A program made the position numbers and the translations under genes. Shown here in pieces: positions 60,393-64,000 of a DNA stretch of 64,000 bases (position 1 is its first letter; each line of letters begins with the position of its first letter). The notes below the pieces were generated by a model. It had not been told where the DNA came from and did not search any database. It was given only the letters and a program-made list of their open reading frames with translations. The DNA is from Cytobacillus suaedae (lineage in GTDB: Bacteria > Bacillota > Bacilli > Bacillales > Bacillaceae_L), in NCBI GenBank assembly GCA_014960805.1, contig CP063163.1:1257584-1321583 (forward strand), given 5' to 3'.

Positions 60393-60965
60393 ATGAAGAA
60401 AATTTGGGGGAAGCTCCTAGTTTTAGTAATAATAATTGGAATAAGTTACGTGGTTTCTGTACATATGCTAATTGCTTCCATTGGGAAAGAGCAGCCGCCA
60501 GATGGAGTTGATTACGTGATTGTACTAGGTGCTAGATTGCATGGAGAGGATATGTCACTTGCACTATATCATCGGGTTCAGGCAGCTTTAGAATATTTAA
60601 AGAGTAATCCAGATACACATGTAGTAGTGTCAGGTGGACAGGGCCCAGGTGAAGATATAACAGAAGCAGAAGCCATGGCAAGGTTTTTTAGTGAAAATGG
60701 AATTGAGAATGAGCGAATTATAATGGAAGACCGATCTACATCGACACTTGAGAATTTAAAGTACTCGAAGGAATTACTTGGTTCAGATGTGAATGAAGTG
60801 GTCATCGTAAGTAATGACTTTCATCTGTTTCGGGCGAAGTTAATTGCAAACCGGCAGGGATTTAAGCCATATATGCTGGCTGCGGAAACTCCAAGGATTG
60901 TTCGGGAGAAGTTATGGCTGAGAGAGTATGTTGCAGTGCTGAAGACGGCTTTGTTGGATTGGTGA
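60393..60965 (+). CDS. YdcF/DUF218-family protein
   Basis: A 190-residue protein with an N-terminal helix (LLVLVIIIGISYVVSVHML) and a DUF218 domain: DYVIVLGARLHGEDMSLALYHRVQAAL, VVVSGGQGPGEDITEAEAMA, ERIIMEDRSTSTLENLKYSK and IVSNDFHLFRAKLI. The family includes SanA and YdcF, linked to envelope polysaccharides. The signature motifs are all present. Confidence 0.88.
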   Translation: MKKIWGKLLVLVIIIGISYVVSVHMLIASIGKEQPPDGVDYVIVLGARLHGEDMSLALYHRVQAALEYLKSNPDTHVVVSGGQGPGEDITEAEAMARFFSENGIENERIIMEDRSTSTLENLKYSKELLGSDVNEVVIVSNDFHLFRAKLIANRQGFKPYMLAAETPRIVREKLWLREYVAVLKTALLDW

Positions 60966-61121
60966 TTGTGATGTTTTTTTTCAGTTAAATGGTAATGCTT
61001 AACTGATTGGGTTAAATACTTAATTTTTTTAAAAAATACTTCCTTGTTTTGCTAGAACATTTAACAGACTGCGTGGGTTACTTTTCCTCAATCATTACAA
61101 TACTTAATTTTGTAACACAAA

Positions 61122-61153
61122 ACGAAAAACAGGTGGAACAAAACCGCCTGTTT
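61122..61153 (-). terminator. Terminator after the truncated propeller-like gene
   Basis: On the minus strand AAACAGGCGG pairs with CCACCTGTTT, followed by T-rich sequence. Confidence 0.85.
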
Positions 61154-61159
61154 CTCAAC

Positions 61160-61783
61160 TTATTCAGATTTAATTTGATTAATCTCATATACTGAAAGTT
61201 GTTTAATGTATTCTTCACTATATCCACCCATATATCCCGCATTTAGTGGTCGTGGATTAGGTATATAAAAAGCGGAAGAATCATCTTTCCAATGAGCAAG
61301 TATAGCAATAACTGCAGGTAATTGTGCCTTTTCTATAATTCGAATGCTTCCTGAAAGTCGATTGCCCTCGATGTTGGCAATATATACATTGTTGTGAGAG
61401 TATTTGCCTTCTATTACACTCTCATCAAATAACATTTTGGTACCATCAGGTGAAATGCTAAAGAATGGTGTCCAAGTGCCTTCAGAATCTGTGCCTCCTG
61501 ATACAACCTTATTTACAATTTTTTCTTCCATATTGTAAATGAAGATTCCAGACTCTTCATTATAGGTACCATTAAACACTAGAAGATTGTCGTTTATGAT
61601 TTCAAAACGTGCAATGCGATCTTCTTTATGTTCAATCGGAAGAACTAACTCCTTTTTATTATCTGCCGTCAGTCTATAGAGTGCATCTCCTTCTTTTAAT
61701 TCATTTATCAACAGATAAACAAAGTCATTGTGTATTTTCCCTTCCTTAATCATGAAGTCTTTCAAAGTAAATAGTTTATCCAT
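61160..61783 (-). pseudogene. Propeller-like protein gene, apparently truncated at its 5' end
   Basis: From ATG at 61783 the frame gives 207 residues with beta-strand repeats (ARFEIINDNLLVFNGTYNEE, FSISPDGTKMLFDESVIEGK, WKDDSSAFYIP) of a TolB-like propeller type. No ribosome site precedes the ATG, only A-rich DNA. The frame stays open and protein-like for ~32 codons further upstream (EFVSHFDSTNLTYVFIETR) without any start codon, up to a TAA near 61885. This looks like the remainder of a longer secreted protein that lost its 5' end. It still has its terminator. Confidence 0.55.
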
Positions 61784-61998
61784 ATTAATTTTTTTCTTTT
61801 TTTCTGAACGTGTTTCAATAAATACGTAGGTTAAATTAGTGGAATCAAAGTGTGAAACAAACTCACCCTTATTGCCAAGTTATAACCAAATTTTTGTAGA
61901 AAGAGTTTTTCCTTAAAAAAAGGAAAAAATGAATAGCCATATTTTATTTGGTGTACCTTAAAAATGAACCATTTTAGACTTCAAGTGAGGTGAATATG

Positions 61999-62340
61999 AT
62001 GAGTTGGTTTTTAAAGGTTATTAAGAACTATGCTGTGTTCCGTGGAAGAGCTCGACGGAAGGAATACTGGATGTTTGTATTATTCAGCGCAATCTTTGCA
62101 TTCGTTATCGCATTTGTAGAGCCATTTCTTGGGCTTGAGCCATTCCTATCTGGAGTCTATTCTTTATTTCTCCTTTTGCCTTCCTTATCTGTAACAGTAC
62201 GAAGGTTACATGATACTGGAAGAAGTGGCTGGTGGGTGTTAATCAGCCTTGTTCCTTTAATTGGAGCAATTGTCCTTCTTGTATTTACTGTTTTAGATAG
62301 TGAGCCTGGCGAAAATAAATACGGCCCAAGCCCTAAATAA
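61999..62340 (+). CDS. DUF805-family membrane protein
   Basis: ATG at 61999 has GAGGTG seven bases upstream and is preferred to ATG 61996 or GTG 61990. The 113-residue protein has three helices and the DUF805 marks: SWFLKVIKNYAVFRGRARRKEYW at the start, VRRLHDTGRSGWWVL and a final GPSP. It is an inner-membrane protein of unknown function, found in many bacteria. Confidence 0.92.
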   Translation: MSWFLKVIKNYAVFRGRARRKEYWMFVLFSAIFAFVIAFVEPFLGLEPFLSGVYSLFLLLPSLSVTVRRLHDTGRSGWWVLISLVPLIGAIVLLVFTVLDSEPGENKYGPSPK

Positions 62341-62344
62341 TAAA

Positions 62345-62383
62345 AACACGTTCGATAGGGACTATGTTCCTGTCGAACGTGTT
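62345..62383. terminator. Bidirectional terminator
   Basis: AACACGTTCGA pairs with TCGAACGTGTT. It ends the DUF805 transcript and overlaps the 3' end of the convergent EamA gene. Confidence 0.85.
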
Positions 62384-63276
62384 AATTTATTTTCAATTGT
62401 TTTTGTTTTAGACTCTTGAACGATAATTACAGCAAAGATCACTAAGAAAATACCTATATACTGCCATAAGAGGAGTTGTTCTTGGTAAATAATAAAACTT
62501 AATAATGCAGCAACAACAGGTTCGACTGTGGCAAGTATTGAAGCTCGGCTTGTTTCCACATACTGTAACCCTTTGGTATACAAGATATAGGCGAGCATCG
62601 TAGATAAAAATCCGAGTCCAAGGATACTTAACCATACCTTTCCATTTACAAATAGTGGTAAAATAGACCGTAGTCCACTAAAAGGTGTGATCGCAATCGC
62701 TGCAAAGATAAAGGTATACACTGAAACGGTTAATGAGTCATATTTGCGTAAGGCGAATTTACCAAAAATACTATATAGAGCGTAGAAAAAACCAGATCCA
62801 AGCCCAAGAATTAGCCCATAGAATGAGATGGCTCCATTGTTGTTTGGAACCACTCCAATAACAAGCGCACATCCTATTAAAGTGATAAATAAGGCAGTGA
62901 TTTTTTTTGCCGTAAAAGACTCTTTAAATATCACCCTTGATAATACCGTGACAAATGCTGGTGCTGTATATAATAAAATGGCGGCAATTGAAATCGAAGT
63001 TTCTTGAATAGCGCTAAACAGACACCAGTTAAAGAATACAATACTAACGATTCCTGTACCTATAAAATATTTACTATCATAGATATGTATTTTTAGAAGT
63101 TGTCGGTTTTTTATTAGAGTATAAAGAACCAGAAAGAGGGCTGCCGAAATTGCACGTATTGTCACAACCTGAGTTGGTGAAAATCCATGCTCGTATAAGG
63201 TTGTAACAAAGATACCAATGACTCCCCATAGAACAGCACCTATAAGTATAAATAAATATGCGCTATTTTTCTCCAA
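62362..63276 (-). CDS. EamA-type DMT transporter
   Basis: A 304-residue permease with ten helices: YLFILIGAVLWGVIGIFVTTLY at the start, VIFKESFTAKKITALFITLIGCALV closing the first EamA half, and ASILATVEPVVAALLSFIIYQEQL in the second. It is one of three EamA exporters in this window; the three are not close copies. The stop codon lies in the shared terminator. Confidence 0.88.
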   Translation of the reverse strand: MEKNSAYLFILIGAVLWGVIGIFVTTLYEHGFSPTQVVTIRAISAALFLVLYTLIKNRQLLKIHIYDSKYFIGTGIVSIVFFNWCLFSAIQETSISIAAILLYTAPAFVTVLSRVIFKESFTAKKITALFITLIGCALVIGVVPNNNGAISFYGLILGLGSGFFYALYSIFGKFALRKYDSLTVSVYTFIFAAIAITPFSGLRSILPLFVNGKVWLSILGLGFLSTMLAYILYTKGLQYVETSRASILATVEPVVAALLSFIIYQEQLLLWQYIGIFLVIFAVIIVQESKTKTIENKLTRSTGT

Positions 63277-63576
63277 TGTTTACCCCCTGTGATTAAATTT
63301 ATTTTATAATTGTAAATGGATAGAATAAAATTGTATACCATTTTAAGGGTCTTTAGAATAAATCGATTGAAGAAATAGTCCTATTTCGATTCACAAAAAT
63401 CTTAAGGAAAAACTACCAATTTCTTGTAAGTATTTGTCGAAGAGTCATAAAAATGTTAAATTACTATAGTACCTAATTAATAATGATAGATTATAAAACA
63501 TAACATAGTAGAATCGTAGATTAAAAATCCTAGAGACCTTATGTGAAAGTGTCCAGTAGTAAGGGAGAGGAAAAGC
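63277..63576 (+). other. 300-bp gap without gene
   Basis: AT-rich DNA between divergent genes. A possible promoter for the zinc-ribbon gene is TTGTCG (63435-63440) with TAAATT 17 bp downstream. No repeat array, palindrome or small ORF with a ribosome site was found. Confidence 0.4.
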
Positions 63577-64000
63577 GTGTATTGTCATGAATGTGGATCA
63601 AAACTAGTTGAAGGCTCTCGTTTTTGTGCGAACTGTGGCACGAAGCTGGATCTAGATAACGACCTTAATCATTTAGAAGACGTTGAAAGTCAGACAGAAT
63701 CTAGAGAAGAAAGACGAAATCAATCTACAAAAAACCTTGTGATGCTGTTAATTCCAACGATTAGCTTGTTTCTAGTAGGCGGCGGTGTGTATGGGTATTA
63801 TACCCATGAAAGCAACCTGAATGAGAATGTTATGTCGCTTAAGGCTTCAGCAGAAAGGTATGCAATTGATGGAGACTACGATCAAGCGGTTAAAGAGCTA
63901 GACAAGGCAATTGAACTACGCCCTTCTTATGGAATTTTAAAGGATGCTAAAGACGTAGTGATGAAGGCGGATGAATATTCGGAGAGACTGGATGAGGTTT
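63577..64000 (+). CDS. Zinc-ribbon membrane protein, 3' end outside window
   Basis: GTG at 63577 follows GGGAGAGG. The visible 141 residues begin with a double-CxxC zinc ribbon (YCHECGSKL, RFCANCGTKL), then an acidic linker, one membrane helix (LVMLLIPTISLFLVGGGVYG) and the start of a TPR-like part (AERYAIDGDYDQAVKELDKAIELRPSYG). The topology resembles TcaA/IseA-type Bacillus proteins and the architecture of the partial gene at the left window edge. The frame is open at the window end. Confidence 0.85.
   Translation, partial: MYCHECGSKLVEGSRFCANCGTKLDLDNDLNHLEDVESQTESREERRNQSTKNLVMLLIPTISLFLVGGGVYGYYTHESNLNENVMSLKASAERYAIDGDYDQAVKELDKAIELRPSYGILKDAKDVVMKADEYSERLDEV

Overview
The window looks like chromosomal DNA of a low-GC, endospore-forming member of the Bacillaceae. 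The main signs are a gerA-type spore germination operon, a ytrA-type regulator with its ABC exporters, a yvfRSTU-like ABC/two-component operon, a yclNOPQ-like petrobactin uptake operon under Fur boxes, strong GGAGG ribosome sites, many TTG/GTG starts and U-tailed terminators. No species can be named from the sequence alone. Both ends cut through genes: an IseA-like protein on the left and a zinc-ribbon membrane protein on the right.

Layout. 0-5.8 kb: IseA-like gene, MFS exporter, M29 aminopeptidase, a NERD-domain gene bracketed by two periodic repeat arrays, a small DMT exporter. 5.9-10.4 kb: ytr-like operon (GntR repressor, two ATPases, two permeases) behind a promoter that overlaps a perfect operator. 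10.5-18.9 kb: WYL-like small protein, a chemoreceptor behind a c-di-GMP-I riboswitch and terminator, a second MFS, a tRNA-like RNA, a chloramphenicol phosphotransferase-like kinase, acetyltransferases, a second c-di-GMP-I-like riboswitch in front of an orphan gene, and a permuted NlpC/P60 protein. 19-31.6 kb: SwrC-like RND exporter with a leader ORF and a hairpin next to its ribosome site, two DMT permeases, an SgrR-like regulator, transglutaminase-like and beta-lactamase-like proteins, and a 2-oxoglutarate oxygenase. 31.8-33.2 kb: complete IS3-family (IS150-like) element inserted among degenerate repeats. 33.3-37.6 kb: ABC exporter plus DesK/DesR-type two-component system, divergent from a phosphotransferase. 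38.5-40.6 kb: ECF sigma and DUF4179 anti-sigma pair. 41.2-47.3 kb: gerA-gerB-gerC plus a previously uncalled 47-codon fourth gene, then a YibE/YibF pair. 47.6-53.1 kb: polysaccharide deacetylase lipoprotein, DinB, GNAT, SCP2-like, a pseudogene, VOC protein, and a yybP-ykoY (Mn2+) riboswitch that controls a small basic protein and a Ser/Thr kinase-like protein. 53.2-64 kb: two paralogous membrane proteins, DUF3231 protein, MarR regulator, petrobactin-type uptake operon with heme monooxygenase, YdcF, a gene that looks truncated at its 5' end, DUF805, a DMT permease and a zinc-ribbon protein.

Themes. Several operons concern the cell envelope (ytr, yvf-like, ECF sigma, deacetylase, IseA-like). 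Three riboswitches and several operator palindromes allow specific regulatory predictions. The most unusual structure is a set of intergenic arrays of short degenerate motifs repeated every 20-21 bp (three arrays of exactly six units of one motif, and a nine-unit array of another), plus two 25-bp-period arrays on either side of the IS. They are not coding, because the spacing drifts between 20 and 21 bp, and I know of no standard name for them. Many apparent long reading frames start too early; ribosome binding sites were used to correct about twenty starts.
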